Part shown: positions 25,101 to 37,694 of the stretch, one piece after another | Layout: each line of letters opens with the position of its first letter | Position numbering within the stretch: position 1 is the first letter of the stretch | From: Artocarpus heterophyllus | Taxonomy: Eukaryota > Streptophyta > Magnoliopsida > Rosales > Moraceae | Length of the DNA stretch: 64,000 nt | Assembly: GCA_025403435.1 (NCBI GenBank) | Contig: CM046342.1 | Span: forward strand, 18,127,596-18,191,595 | Direction: 5' to 3' | Translations under genes and position numbers: made by a program | The notes under the pieces: model-generated | Told to the model about the DNA's origin: nothing | Databases searched by the model: none | The model's input: only the letters and a program-made list of their open reading frames with translations

Positions 25101-28100
25101 TATCATCCAAAATCTTTATTGGTATATTGCAATTTGGATTGTCATTCACCAAAACATCAAGTGGTTCCCAACCTGAATCAGTGGTCATCCAAACTCACTC
25201 ACATATGGATTGAGGAACTGTTTGATTATAATTCATCAATTGCAAATTGTGATAAACACCAATGAGGGGAAACATAATTATTAATTGCACAATAAGTAAG
25301 CAACGACATAGAAACACAGATGTTACCCACATCAAAGCACAATATTTACAGATTTTCATGAAAAGATCCACTCCCTCTATCTGTCATTATTGTAAGCCAA
25401 TGAAGGAGAAGGAAATATTCAGGTAAAAGAAAAGACCATAAAGAAAACAAAAAACACAAACTACAAAAAGCTACAAAAGAACAGGAAAACTAAAAAATTG
25501 ATATGTTACCTTTCCTGTTTTTGAGTCTACCACCGTGGAAACTTGAAGTCGGGGAAGGGCTAAAGCTCTAAGATAATCGCATTCCTGCAGGGACCATAAA
25601 CTTTTTTTCTTCAAGACAATATAATCAGGCTGTCTTCAAGCATGTTCTACTACTTGTAAGCGAAGCATCATCATAGTTACACTAAAAGTAAAAACTGACA
25701 AGCATTAAACACTGCCAGTTGCCTAACACTGACAGGCAACTTTCAGGAGGTTGAGATAAATGAAGCTATTGCCAAAACAACAGAAGAGGATGATTTACCA
25801 AGAAGAATGTTCTGCTTATGTTTCTTTCTTTCATTCACTCTTTTTTTTTTTTTTTTGGTTCTACACCAAATACCAATACCTATTCACATATGCATCCACA
25901 TACATACATATAGATATGTACTTACTTTTGCCATGTTAGACCCTTTTTTACTTTCTCTGATCTGCTCTCTAGAATCAGCACATTGATCCTTACTGGAACA
26001 CTGAGCTGATTTTGACCAAATTCAAAACATTTTCTTCATTGATAGAGACAAAAATTGGAAGGAACTCATTGGGCTAAGTTCTTGATGCAATACAACGAAA
26101 ACACCATCTACAGTTTCTTTACCTATAACAAATTTTACACGATTTGTTCATATTTCCAATTATCAAAGAATTCAACGTCAATTCCACCCTCCGAGTTTAG
26201 AAGAGACCAACTCGTCTCTCGTTTCTTGACAAGCAATACTCATTTAATTTCTTAACCTGTACCTTAGCTCTCCCAAACATGCATAGAAAACCAATTTCAT
26301 ATCCGCCAACTTAAACTCACAAAGCACAATACATAGCTGAGTATCATCATAACAACACAAAAGGTAGATCATACTTAATAGAGGTGCATACCTCCATGCT
26401 CAAAAAGTTATGAAGTACAATGATCCGAGGTGACCAGCTAATTATTTCAGGTTTAACCTACATAATATAATAACAATAAACAACTTCAGATTAAAACATT
26501 TAAGTATAAAGAACATTCAGAAGATCCTCCTTCCCTCGAATCCACTTGCGCAAGAAAAGAGAAATACTAGAATGAATCATTCCTATTAGCAAAGGAACTT
26601 CAAAACAAATGAAGAAACTGTAATTATAGAAAAGAAATAAATCAGGGAAGCTCTACAAATCAAATACATCCGCACGCATTATAGTCTCCAAGTAATTAAA
26701 AACATAAATTAGAGTATTAGACCAGTTAAGGCTTTTGTCCATATGACACCTACAATATACTTTAGATGACTATGCATACAAGTGTTGTCTTACAAGTAAC
26801 ATCAAACTATTTGTTTTTTCCCATTTTCATATTGTTATTCTGAAATTCGTGGACAGCATCTCTTTAATAATGGATGGGTGAGAACTTAGTTTAGGAAGGC
26901 AAAAACTTAGCACAAAAATTCAATATAATATAGCAAGCATACATATCCAAGGCGTAAAATTGCTGCTTCTTTGTCATCATTCCAATGATGAATACCTGAA
27001 AACAAATATGAAGGAGATCAAATCAGGTAAAGGAAAATGCATAAAAACCCAGACAGTTTAATGGGTACCATACCAACCTCCGGGCAACTGAAGATAGCCA
27101 TCAAGTTGACGTCTGCGGACTGTTCCAAAAGTTGGAAACTCAGAACCTATAGAGCATATAATTTGTGAATATTTCAGGGCACGGGCAAAAAAAGGAAGAA
27201 AAAACTATAGCCATAACATATGTTGGCACACATAATAAGACATCTACCAGATATACGTGTGTGTGTCTCTGTGTGTGTGTCTGTGTGTCTGTGTGTCTGT
27301 GTGCCTCTGTGCGTGTGTGCAACCAACATATTTTGTATAAGGAGGTTGCATTTTCTAAACCGCATCTCCCTTTTTGTTAGTGTTTGATTTACCAAGGAAA
27401 ACCTATATATTCAACAACGTAAATCAACACTAAATCACTGGAGACTTGAGTTTGAAAATGTTGATAGGAAATCCACAAGAAACTTACGAAAGAAACATAA
27501 CAAGAATTTCAACGTAAACATACAAAAATGGGAAAGAAAAGACACAAATGTCAAAAAACCAAAAAAAAAAAAAAGTTTGTGCACCCAGTTTATGAAAAGG
27601 GTATCTTCCAAGCATATATATTTATAACCTAAAAACATATATAGGGAAAAGGGAAAATGCAAAGAAAACATAAGAAAACGAAAATATACAAGAAAATTTG
27701 ATTAAGGTAAAAAAGAGCCAGTGACACATACTTTTCTTTTCAGTATGTATTACAGAGAATTCATTTCAAATAGGAAATTTAATCAATTAAAAGATACCAT
27801 ATGAATCTTCCAGTCTTCGTATAAACGCCAACTGAAATAAAGCACCTGCAATTCCCAATTAAAAAAATATCAATGTGTACAAATAAAAAAACTGTTTAAT
27901 GTTCCCCCCTCTTTTTTTCCTGGGTTAAGAGAGAATAGAAAACGGAGGTAAATCCCAAGTAGAATCCCAAAATTATTATGCACGTAACTCTTTATTTGCA
28001 TATTTCAAAGGTACAAGCAACTTAACAGCTCACATCACAGTCATTTTAACCAGTTAATTTCTTTTTTTTTTTAAGGCATTTTAATTAGTTAATTTTGTTC

Positions 28101-29081
28101 TTGACAGAAATCGCAAATATCACAATTTTTTGGCTGTCATTGACTATGAAAATGGGGTAAGAGAAGGGAACTTTAGCATAACAAGAAAAACATGAAAAAA
28201 ATCTCATTTGAAATCCACAAATTTGCTCGAACTTCATTATGTTAAACGGAGTTCTCACCCCAGTCAGCAACTGGAGTATTTATTCTATCTTTTACACATA
28301 GCTACCAAGCACAAAGTAAGTCCACTTATTTTGTTTATTTGGACAATGAATCACGTTAAAGAAAAAGCACTCTTGTCACGAATCTCGTCTTATACCAAGG
28401 TCATAGTGAGGTCAAAACACAATAAAAATATTTGATTGAGAAAATAAGCCCCGGAACTTAGGAGTTCATAATTTACAGACTAGTAAGTCTAATCACAAAT
28501 GAAAAACGTTGTGGAAGACATATAAGTTCATAATTTATATTATTTTCAAAGAAAATGTACTAGTTCATGAAAGAATATAGGAAGAAACGTAATCATTCCA
28601 ATAATTCTCCAGAAATAAATTATTGTGATCTACCAGAAATACCAAGAAAAAAAAAACTAAGAAATCAAACCTAATACAAAAAATGCATTAAAAACTGATG
28701 CAATCAATTTGACACTAAACATTCACATGATCAAATACTAAGAGAAGTGATGCGAGCTCGACGGATTCATCGCGGGAATTTTTTCCTATTCTTCACTCCG
28801 ACGATAGTTCAGAAGTTAAAAAAATAAAAACAATAATTAAAAAAAAAAAAAACTAGATTTCAGCTTCAGCAGACATTCGCGAGAAAATATAGGAAAAGGA
28901 GAGAGAGAAAAACTCTCAGTCCACTGATTTTCGCACCATAAGAAAAAAAAAATCCCAGATTTTGGTTCCCAACATAAAAATTAAATAAAACAGAAGAATT
29001 AGGAGGATTGATCGCACCTATTATCATGCCGATAGTGACGAATGTTAGAAGACCGAACACGATTCTCATCCTAGCAGCCAT
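22132..29081 (-). CDS. P4H1: Prolyl 4-hydroxylase, P4H1 type (12 exons, 287 aa)
   Basis: A type II membrane 2-oxoglutarate/Fe(II) dioxygenase that hydroxylates prolines of secreted proteins in the ER/Golgi. Exons, 5' to 3': 29081-29018, 27845-27798, 27146-27078, 26995-26943, 26457-26392, 25584-25510, 24832-24758, 24443-24373, 24276-24225, 24103-24014, 23426-23334, 22239-22132. All introns are GT-AG, and the 864-bp CDS closes in frame at TGA. Residues 8-30 form the membrane anchor (RIVFGLLTFVTIGMIIG and on). The dioxygenase domain covers about 80-285. Iron ligands H184 and D186 lie in RPHHDYF and H264 in SIHGGC; K274 in GEKWSATKW should bind 2-oxoglutarate. Length matches the Arabidopsis protein (about 283 aa). 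I chose the ATG at 29081, in GCCATGGC context and matching the family N-terminus, over an in-frame ATG at 29201 that probably lies upstream of the transcription start. The assignment rests on remembered family sequence. The model looks intact. Confidence 0.95.
22627..22735. repeat. Inverted repeat in intron 11 of the P4H gene
   Basis: attactgtgctcttggagtt (from 22629) is followed about 55 bp later by its near-perfect complement, tgtgaactccaagagcac (to about 22727). A further copy, agagcacagtaattgattgt, overlaps between the arms. It would fold into a long stem in the intron RNA. Confidence 0.7.
22760..23245 (+). mobile_element. Possible retroposed fragment with A-rich tail inside P4H intron 11
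   Basis: This block is less AT-rich than the surrounding intron. On the plus strand it ends in cccaaaaaataaaaaaataa, resembling a decayed poly(A) tail, preceded by a short ttaatgaagt segment like a plant 3' UTR. I recognise no protein in it, and flanking target duplications are unclear. It may be a LINE or SINE 3' fragment, a processed pseudogene piece, or ordinary intron. Confidence 0.25.
27258..27321. repeat. (TG)n/(TCTG)n microsatellite in intron 3 of the P4H gene
   Basis: A run of about 60 bp of tgtgtg interspersed with tctg lies just upstream of exon 3 on the coding strand (CA-rich there). It generates spurious open frames on both strands. It is likely length-polymorphic. Confidence 0.9.
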
Positions 29082-29213
29082 GGCCGAGCTCGAAAGGAAA
29101 GGAAGATACAGAGAGGGATGGCGGTTTCTCTGACGAAGTGAAAAAGGGCAGAGAATTTCACGTTTGGAAATTAATGAAGAAACCACTGTCTCAAATAACA
29201 CCCGCCCATGGCT

Positions 29214-29226
29214 TGTCTTTATATTT
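29214..29226 (-). promoter_or_regulatory. Probable TATA box of the P4H gene
   Basis: Minus-strand gaaatataaagac lies 133-145 bp upstream of the chosen ATG (29081). A start about 30 bp downstream would give a 5' UTR of roughly 100 nt, which excludes the in-frame ATG at 29201. The surrounding 29230-29330 is strongly pyrimidine-rich on the plus strand (purine-rich on the coding strand). Confidence 0.5.
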
Positions 29227-29230
29227 CTTT

Positions 29231-30816
29231 TCGCTCCTCTTTTTTCTTCCCTTGAATTTCGTTTTCCTTTCCTTTTCTTTTCTTTTCCACTCTTTTCTTT
29301 CCTTTAATTTTCCTTTTAAAAAAAGACCACCATGTTTTGTTGAAATTTAGACTTGGGAATTTTTCTTTTTTTTTTTTTTCTTCTCTCTTCTGAAGGCATG
29401 CAACAAGACAAAGTTAATAAATTAAAAATGTTTGCAAAGCCTAAGGAGGGCTTTTTTATTCTTTAATGTTAGTTTAGTTACTTTAAATTTTTTATTGATG
29501 TTAGTTTAGTTACTTTTAAAAACCATTTTTTCCAAATGAGATGACTTTTCAACTATAGTGTGGTGGAGCTATATGTTTTTTTTTTTTTTTTGAGTTAACT
29601 GTGAATTCATAATAATTCAATAACTATATATGTTTTCTGCTGAGAGGGAAAAAAAAATTTTGGTAAGTATCCGTTTTTCAATATCTAACAGTTATAAAAT
29701 ATGCATCACTGTTAGGATTTTTATAGTGAAAAGTCCCTTTGTTTAATGCCTTAACAAAATTTTCATAATTTTAAATTTTAACACATGTTTACTTTTCATC
29801 AAAGGAAAAGGAAAAGCAATGAATGATTCTATTTCTCTTTAAATAATATGTTTACTTACAAAATTAACAATGAGAGTTTTTAAGAAAATAAAAAATATAT
29901 ATCAATCCTCTCGTATCCTTTAATATTGATTCTCTATCAAAAGTAATAAATACCGTATTTATTTATATGTTCAAATTCAAATATCATTATTTAATAGCTA
30001 TTAATTATATAAAAAAGATATTTTAGTAACTGTATTAGATAAGATCCTATTACTAAATAAACAAACACCAAAAAAGAAAAGGAATGAATGATTCTTGTTT
30101 CCAACACTTTACTCTCCTTCCCAATCTCATTACTTTTTCCTTTACATTCATTTATGGTTTGGTAAACACGCTATTAGAATATTTAGAAATCAAGCTACAA
30201 TATTAAGTTCCACCTCCTAGAGTAGAGTGTAAAATTATGCTAAAATGTAAATCTCTTTATATTTTACCGTGTTTGATTTCAACTCTAAGTTTGAATTTGG
30301 TTCCCTGAATCACATAATAATTTAAAAAATGTATAATTTAAAACTTACATAGGTAGATGTATATTTTTTGACGTGGATACATATAAGTGGACATATTTAC
30401 CATAGAATTGTCCTCTTGTTTTGGTCTCATTCAACTTTCCCATGTGCGTAGGAGTCCACTCACCGTTTTCCTTGCGTCCGATTAAATAATTGTTTTTTCT
30501 TACTAGATGACGGAAATATTTTGTCGATGTATATCTTTCTTAAATAATAGTATTAGTAATAATATAACATGGAAATCTCGTAAATAATAGTTATGACATC
30601 CACGAGATAAATTAGAAAACTTTTAAAAGTAAACGTACCCTCAAGAAAAAAAGATTCCCGAGTAGACACAGAACTGGTGTCACAGAATGCCTTCGTTAAC
30701 CTAAATTAATGACAGTAGTTCTCAGGCAAATAAAAAAGACAGTAGTTGACTTTTCCTTCTTTTTGAGACAGAGCATTTAACGATATTAGGCAGAACACAG
30801 CCGATAAAGTTAATAA
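29231..30816. other. Intergenic region upstream of the P4H gene
   Basis: No gene seen. It should contain the distal P4H promoter. A weak inverted pair around 29783-30172 (catgtttacttttcatcaaa facing, in reverse complement, cgtgtttaccaaaccataaa) may be an old MITE, but I found no clear target duplication. The rest is AT-rich. Confidence 0.4.
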
Positions 30817-30936
30817 GAGACCGTTTGTTTCAATATTTGAATCATAATTTAAATTATTTTATTAAAGTATTTTCTCTTATAAAAATTTAAATCTTTATTC
30901 AAATACTATATTCAAATACTTGAACCAAACGAACCC
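30817..30936. mobile_element. Tourist-like MITE, 120 bp
   Basis: Inverted termini: gagaccgtttgtttcaatat at the left and gggttcgtttggttcaagta at the right in reverse complement, both continuing into tttgaat. The flanks are TAA on each side (30814-30816 and 30937-30939), the PIF/Harbinger target duplication. Nearly the whole element can fold back on itself. It lies between the two host genes. Confidence 0.75.
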
Positions 30937-31855
30937 TAAGAATCTGCACAAGTACAGGTCACATAAATTGAATTGTTCGATTAAGGAGCTTTGGTACACG
31001 AATCCTTAAAGGCCATAATTATTAGTTGAAGGATAAATAGAACTCAAACATTGCCTTACAGTTTCAATCAAAACTTTTAATTATTAAAGTATAAAATTTT
31101 TAAATCAAACAAAAATATCCTACCGAATAAAATTTTTATATACTATAATATTTTTAATTAATTGGTTAAAACTAATGCTTTCAAATACCCTCGTAAGTTT
31201 GTAAGCTATGAACCGTTAAGAGTCACAGTTTGATACTAATGGTGTATGTACTTATGCCCAACCAGAGTATGAATTGGAGTGGGCAGATTTCAGAGTAAGA
31301 AATTGAAATTAGAATAAGTTGTTGTAATTATAAAAAGACCCCATAAATTACAAGAATATGACATTCTAGTATCAACACAAATAAGTCCCACCACGCACAA
31401 TAGTCCTAAAAGCCCTTGATCGCATATCTTGTAAAGGGAATTTTCAGTAGTTTGTTGAATAAGAGTTGAAAGCTCTTGACCATGTCTGCTTAACTTTTGA
31501 AATGAGATTTCATCACAAAACATAAGCCAACAGGATAACATTAAGTACACTTCATCTTCTAACATTTGATAAGAAATGCATCTTTTAATTCAAGGCTGAA
31601 TATGGCGCTAAAGAATCCAATCTTGCATTGTTCTAAAATAACATTCTGTAACTGTATAGCCAAAATCCATCAATGCTAACACTAAAAGGGTGGCGCATAC
31701 AAATGCTGCTCAGAAATAATGATACTCATATTACAAAAGTACAAAACGAGAATCTACTCAGCACAGGGAAATTCAATGCAGAAGAACTTGCTTCATCGCC
31801 GGCGACATTTAAAAGAAACGAACGCAAAAAGAACACCATTTGGCCTTCTTCCAAT
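30937..31855. other. Intergenic region downstream of TOM40, including its probable 3' UTR
   Basis: On the minus strand this begins with the TOM40 3' UTR. No poly(A) signal can be placed with confidence and no other gene is visible. The 91-codon minus frame at 31290-31565 has no domain I recognise. Confidence 0.4.
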
Positions 31856-34800
31856 TTACTCCCCAACAGTCAATCCAAACCCAAACTTGTAGTCTTTCTT
31901 TTTGTGATCTAACTGCACGGCATAATAAATCCAAGAGACTTTTTTTTGTTAATGGGATAATCTTAAAGCGCTACAGCAAGCTACTCCCCTATGTGTTCAC
32001 ACGGTTGGTTTTACGTGCAGTGGAATATGGCCCCTCAACAGGATAAGATCCAAAAATGAAAGGACCATTAAAAAAAAAAAAAAAAAAGAGTTGTTACTTT
32101 GCAGTAGTGAGAAAAGAAAATTATTGATTGAACTCACCTCTGCAGAAAGAATAAAATTAAGACCCATATTTAATCGTTCTTCCAGGAAGGCAGCAGCACA
32201 GCCATTCGAATCTATCTTTCCTCTAAGGCGACACTGTCACAACGACAAATAAGTCAAGCAAAATACTGGAATGTTAAGCAGGTTTTTTTATTTGGAAAAA
32301 AGTTCGCATCCAATCACAAAATCAAGCCCAATATTAATTCCTTGAATCACTAAGAAATTAACATTTGTACTTTGATTCGAAAAAAACGGCAGTCTGACCC
32401 CTTATTTCTATCAGTAAGAATAATATCAATAAAACCCTCAAATAAGGCAAAATATAGCAGCCTAACTCATGCATAGACAAATTGAAGACAACAAAGACTA
32501 AGTGAAATAATCAAGACTGTAACATGCATCATGCTCAAATCTAAAAATGATTAGTAGATCTTTATCAAATAACTATCCCCCCCCCTTTATGTAGCTCCTG
32601 AATCTCTTTTCCAGAAGAAAAAAGGAAGAGTTAGAGCAAGAGCTAGAGCTAGAATCATTAGGCGCTAGATTCTATCACAGAAGAGTGGGTCCAAATTAGC
32701 TGAAAACACAGATAGAGCTTGAATCATTAGGGGCTAGACTCTATCACAAGAGACCGGGGTCCAGATTAGCTGAAAACACAAATAAGTATTTGTGTTTTCA
32801 GCTACCAACAAATTAATTTGAGATGGCTAATAAACAAGCAATGATGAAGAAAAAAAACTCATTCAAGGGAGAATTTGTAACATGTGAAATAAAATAGACC
32901 AGTGCAGCCACTTAGTCAGCAATAGGTATGCCACATCTTTTATTAAAAAAAAAAAAAAAAAAGCGCAACTAGAAGTGAAGGCTTGTGCATTCCTGCCAAT
33001 GGACTAAGTATGGACCAAGTTCCAAGCAAAATCCTTAAAAAAATAAAAATATATAAAAAAAGGTGATGGACCAAGTTTTGGACGGGTATAAGCATTAATA
33101 ATTTTAATTTGCAAAAGAGAAAAGGTTACTTAGATCCGGGATTTGGACATGTATCTTCCCAACAACAAGAACATACAATAAAAGGCAAAATCCTTTAAAG
33201 CACGAATATTAGCAATTTATGATGTTCATAAAAGAAAAAAGCACCTGTCTAAGGATATAATCATAACCAAAACTAGATGTGACCTCCCTTGACATGTAGT
33301 TGTACATGAAGTCTGCTGCTAGAGAAACCTATGCAAAGGAGAAAAATAATGTAAGAGAGAAAGCTTAATAACAAATCATAGAATTTTCTTTGGCAAATCA
33401 ATTTACCCACCTTCTCAGATACTTTCTGAACATAGCTAAGAGCAACCATTCCTGTGCTAGCAACTTGCCCTGTGGCAACCTGCAAAATAGAAGATACAAG
33501 CCTCAAACTTCAACTTTCGCCACAAGACCCAATACTTTAGCCATTGTGAAGAGTCGAATGCATTTGAAAACAGAATCAAGAAAAAAAATACATCTTCGGA
33601 ATATTCAAGTATGAAGTATGAAGCACCAGATGCCTAGTGAACGGTTAAGAAAAAGTCTCAACAAAATATCAAAAATTTCATGGCAGGATTACTTCCAGTC
33701 TCGACAAATTATCAAAAAGTACATGGTAGAATTACTTCATTACTATCGAGCAAGATTCATTGTTGGGGAGGTGAACACAAAAATAACAAATATCCCTAAG
33801 ACAACCAGGATGAACATATAAAGCTTCAAGAGACTGACCATCTTGTCTGTGTTATATCTAGCAGCATACCCAATACCGGACTTTCGGTGCTGGCCAGCCC
33901 AAAATACTTCACCACCCAATGAAAAATGAGGGGTCACACTCTGAAAAAGCCAATAGACATTTTGTTGAGGAAGGAAAAGGAGCAAGAGAAAGAGAAAGAG
34001 AGATAGAGAGTAGGACCATAATTTCAATGTCATCAAGGAACCTAAAAAATTACACTTATCATCAAAAGACAGATGAAGCAGTCCAAAATAAATGCAGTCA
34101 ACAGTTTAAACCGACAAAAGAAAATGAACAAATCATAATTGGAGAAGCACCAAGGTGCAAAAAATTAAAACAAGTGGGAGAAAAAATAATTTACAGATGC
34201 ATCATGATCATCAAAACCTGCATCCATCGCAATTTATATTGATGCTTATAATAAATTTACATTTTTTTTCTTTTAATTTTTCACAGGTAATTCACCACTA
34301 CTCTTTTGTTATGATAAGTTAGAAAACATCCTCTGTATTCTTTTGTTATCTATGATGAGCGCTAAGATTATAAACTTGTGCTTAAACAGCCCAGAGCATG
34401 CATGGTTAGCGATTATAATTCGAAATGATTCTGACAAAATTTTTTGTCGCAGAAATAGTTTCTGCAGCTGTTGATTTAAGGATTCTGAGGTTTTCAATTA
34501 CATCTGATGGTTGTCAAAAATAATTTCAGTCCTAGGTTTAATTGCCCATAAAAACTGTAAAGAACTTAAACTACAAAAAGTTTTAAGGAACTTTGAAGCC
34601 ACCATATAAAGAAGAATAACAAGAGAGGGATACTGTGGTTGCACCAAAAATCAATAGTATTAAATATGAGTACAAATACTTAGGAACTTAGCAAAAAACT
34701 ACAAGTTAAAATTGCATACTTTAGCATCCTCCTTTATTTTTTTTCCCCCCTTCATTGTTGTTCTTTTATTGCAATAAATAAAATTTCTCTTACCAAAAAA

Positions 34801-37535
34801 ACAAAAAAAAGTCAAACTTGGCCTCATGGCAGCTAAATTAGGTCAAAAAATTCTTTGCATTGAAAAAAAAAAAGGGATAAATTGCACAACGGCACCAGGA
34901 ATGCCACTGTAACTACGATGAGACTGTCTAGACAATCCACATTATTGACAGAGCACGAATTAAGCAAAGAGCTAACCTGAATGTAACTAGCCCCAAATAA
35001 TGCACCATTTCCTAATTGAAACTGTGACCTGAAGTCTCTGCCCTGTGCAAAAGAAAATAAAATAGAATTAGTAACAGTACCAGAACACAAATAAACAAAA
35101 TAGCAAACAAAAGATCCTTTTTTATAAGACAAGTCCCGCTAAGAATGGATTCAAACTAAAAATCATCACCACCTAGCATCTACATCAAACGTCCCAAAAC
35201 GTTGACAAATGCAAAGACCCAAGGCAAGAGAACTACTTTTGCTGGAGCTGGTCATGGGAAGTTGTTTGTGAGAGAAAAAATACCCACTCAAAACAATAGT
35301 TGAGCCTAATTTTATTGTTTACTTTCATATTTCGGACCATTATAAATTACCCTCACTTTTAGATTTTTTTTTTTTTTTTTTTGTGTCAAATACACCCCTG
35401 GACTTCCAACTGCAGCAATCATCCTTATGAACTGTTTAATTGTTGCAAACAGCCCATTTTCTTTGCCCAAATATTTGCTTATGTAAGTGATTCTGTTTTC
35501 ACAGCCCGAATGTTTTCAAATGATTCATTGGGACCAATTATAATTGCCAGTGTGTCTTTTTTAAGCACTAAGGTCCTACTAGAGATCAATTAAAAGGGAA
35601 AATCAATAGGAAAAAAAATGTGATTTCTTAACTCTTAAGGTGGCGAAAATGTTTAAAAGAAGTGGGAAATGTTGATCATGTGATACATGGGTTGGATAAC
35701 AATCTATCAAAAGTAACTGACCCTTAACAAAAAAGAAGAGCTTGTTGAAACAACAACAAAACAACTCAAAGAAAAATTATCATCCCTCTCAAAAGTCTAG
35801 GGGAGATGAAGGGCAAACAATCCAAATTTCTACAAGTTTCTGTAGACAGATTGAAAGAAACTTAAATGTGTAAATCAAAAATCAAACAACATTTCAACCA
35901 ATATATTTTCCTTTGTTACCCTGCACCTTTTACACAATCATAGAACAAATATTTCTTAAAACTGAATCATAACCTTGTAGAATTTGCAGTTAAAATAGGT
36001 CAGCCTCTTGCTTCATCTTTCATAAACAATAAGAAATACAGAGATGGTTCAAAGTGAAAGCTCTGACCTTGTAATCAAAATTGACCATGCCATGCGACAT
36101 ATGAGGCTCATTTGTGAGCTGGAAAAGCATAAAAGAAAAGTCAATCAACTATCTTAGACGTGAAAATTTTCACCATCAGAAATAAATTAACATCTAGTAC
36201 CTGTGCATTGGCCTTCAGAATAAGACTTTCAGTCAAATCACACTTCACTCTTGCATTTAGCCTCCCATCAGTTAATACTCTTCCAAAAAGCATCAACTGC
36301 ATGATAAGTGAAAACCATTCTCACCAGGCAATACAAATGAACTCTTACGAAAAGAAAGAAAAAAATGACCAAAAAGAGTAAACAAAATAATAGAATAAGT
36401 TACCTTAGGGTCAATAAAATTAGCCCCAAACTCATAGTGAGCAGTTGGAATTTTGATAGTTTCAGAAGACTGGGAAGGAATCTCTGTAGGCCCCATGAAC
36501 ACACTAATTTTGGTTTGACAAAATATTCACATCATCAACATTGGTACTTCAAAATTAAACAAATCCCATTAAAATACATGCACAGGAAAGCTCAATATGA
36601 TGACCTGTGACTGAGTGAGAACTTCTGATTGAGTCCTTTGGTAAAATCAAAGCGCATCCCTTCAAAAAGTTCTGGCTTTAAAGACACTGTTCAATTCCAC
36701 ATACAAACACAGAATTAGTACCACAGACTCATCATCCTCTTTGGTCTTTGCTACAAGAAAATAAATAAATAAATAAACACCTATTACATCCTTAGCAATT
36801 CTACTCCTTTTCATTCAAAGAGCTTGTTTGGTAAGAGGAATGTTAGTGAGAAGATTAGTAGAAGGATTTTGGGACTATGTTTTGTAGGAGGAAAAAGAAA
36901 ACGGAACAAATTGGGTTGTAGGAATTCCATTTTCTCAATTTTAATCTTTTTCAATATTAAAAAAAAAAAAAAAGAATCCCTTCCTCACCATGTTCCCTCA
37001 TTTCTTTCCCTCCTATTTTCTTTCCCTCTTACCAAAGACAGCCTAAATTAACCATTTTTTGACACTGTACATATTCACACAAACACAGAATTAGGGCAAC
37101 AAACTGATCGTCCTCTTTGGATTTTTCCACTACCAGAGGAAAACTCGATGAAAAATCTTGAAACTGTACTCCTTTTTTATTTAAATTCCCCAATCAAATC
37201 AAAACCTTTCTATATGCTAAAACTCTGTCACATCAATATATATATCTAAACAAATTTCATAATTACAAGGGCTTAAGATCACTATTTCTTCACACGAAAA
37301 AAAATTAGATGATGGTCTCAAAAGCAAGAAAGCAAAAACAAAAAACAACAACAACAACAAAGAGGGGAGAGAGAGGGAGAGAGAGAGAGAGATAAACGAG
37401 AAGAAGAAACTGACTGAGTGCTTCGCGATGGATCTCTTCATAGGGAATGGGGCAAGGAAGATTGAAGTAATCGACTTTCTCATTCTCTTTGCTCTTCTGT
37501 TCGATGGCTGGAGTTGGAGGAATAAGGGTCGCCAT
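31856..37535 (-). CDS. TOM40: Mitochondrial import receptor subunit TOM40 (11 exons, 307 aa)
   Basis: TOM40 is the beta-barrel pore of the outer-membrane TOM complex through which nearly all nuclear-encoded mitochondrial precursors pass. Exons, 5' to 3': 37535-37415, 36686-36605, 36503-36404, 36296-36201, 36118-36068, 35042-34977, 33940-33839, 33479-33411, 33328-33245, 32233-32138, 31912-31856. All introns are GT-AG, and the 924-bp CDS ends at TAA. The N-terminus ([16 protein letters not shown]) is followed by [19 protein letters not shown], then the Porin3-type barrel from about residue 42 to the end. The C-terminal KFGFGLTV (298-305) fits the beta-signal read by the SAM assembly machinery (polar-x-Gly-x-x-hydrophobic-x-hydrophobic). 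Length agrees with Arabidopsis TOM40-1 (about 309 aa). There is no cleavable presequence, as expected. Introns carry a MITE (36820-37043), a GA microsatellite (37370-37393) and a hairpin (32767-32804). The gene looks intact. Confidence 0.95.
32643..32804. repeat. Tandem duplication plus perfect 18-bp hairpin in TOM40 intron 9
   Basis: A unit of about 71 bp (agagctagaatcattagg ... ttagctgaaaacaca) occurs twice, at about 32643 and 32713. The end of the second copy forms a perfect palindrome: tagctgaaaacacaaata (32767-32784), loop ag, tatttgtgttttcagcta (32787-32804). Confidence 0.8.
36820..37043. mobile_element. Tourist-like MITE in TOM40 intron 1, 224 bp
   Basis: Inverted termini of 19 bp: gagcttgtttggtaagagg at the left and ggctgtctttggtaagagg at the right in reverse complement; the last 11 bases are identical. 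The right flank is TAA (37044-37046) and the left AAA (36817-36819), so the 3-bp duplication is only approximate. A poly-A tract and a pyrimidine-rich stretch fill the interior. Confidence 0.6.
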
Positions 37536-37694
37536 TTTTGCAGCTCTTTTTGCCTCTTCTTGGCTTCTACTGAAAACAGAAGAAGAAGCGAAGGAAACGG
37601 CGAAAAAGAGCTCTGATTGAGCTAGAGAGAGAGAATGTCAGAGAAATAGCTCTCTCTGCAAAACCCCAAAACGATCAGAGAATGCTGAACGTCT

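Noticed and set aside
27140..27395. Frames rich in His/Thr or Cys/Val in three frames
   Set aside because: They are translations of the TG/TCTG microsatellite in P4H intron 3.
28866..29201. 111-codon minus frame with an upstream ATG that would extend the P4H protein
   Set aside because: The upstream ATG (29201) lies at or before the likely transcription start inferred from the TATA box at 29214-29226, and the extension is not part of the family N-terminus. The frame also reads past the donor site into intron 1.
33743..34036. 97-codon minus frame overlapping a TOM40 segment
   Set aside because: Only 33839-33940 is coding (exon 7); flanks are intron.
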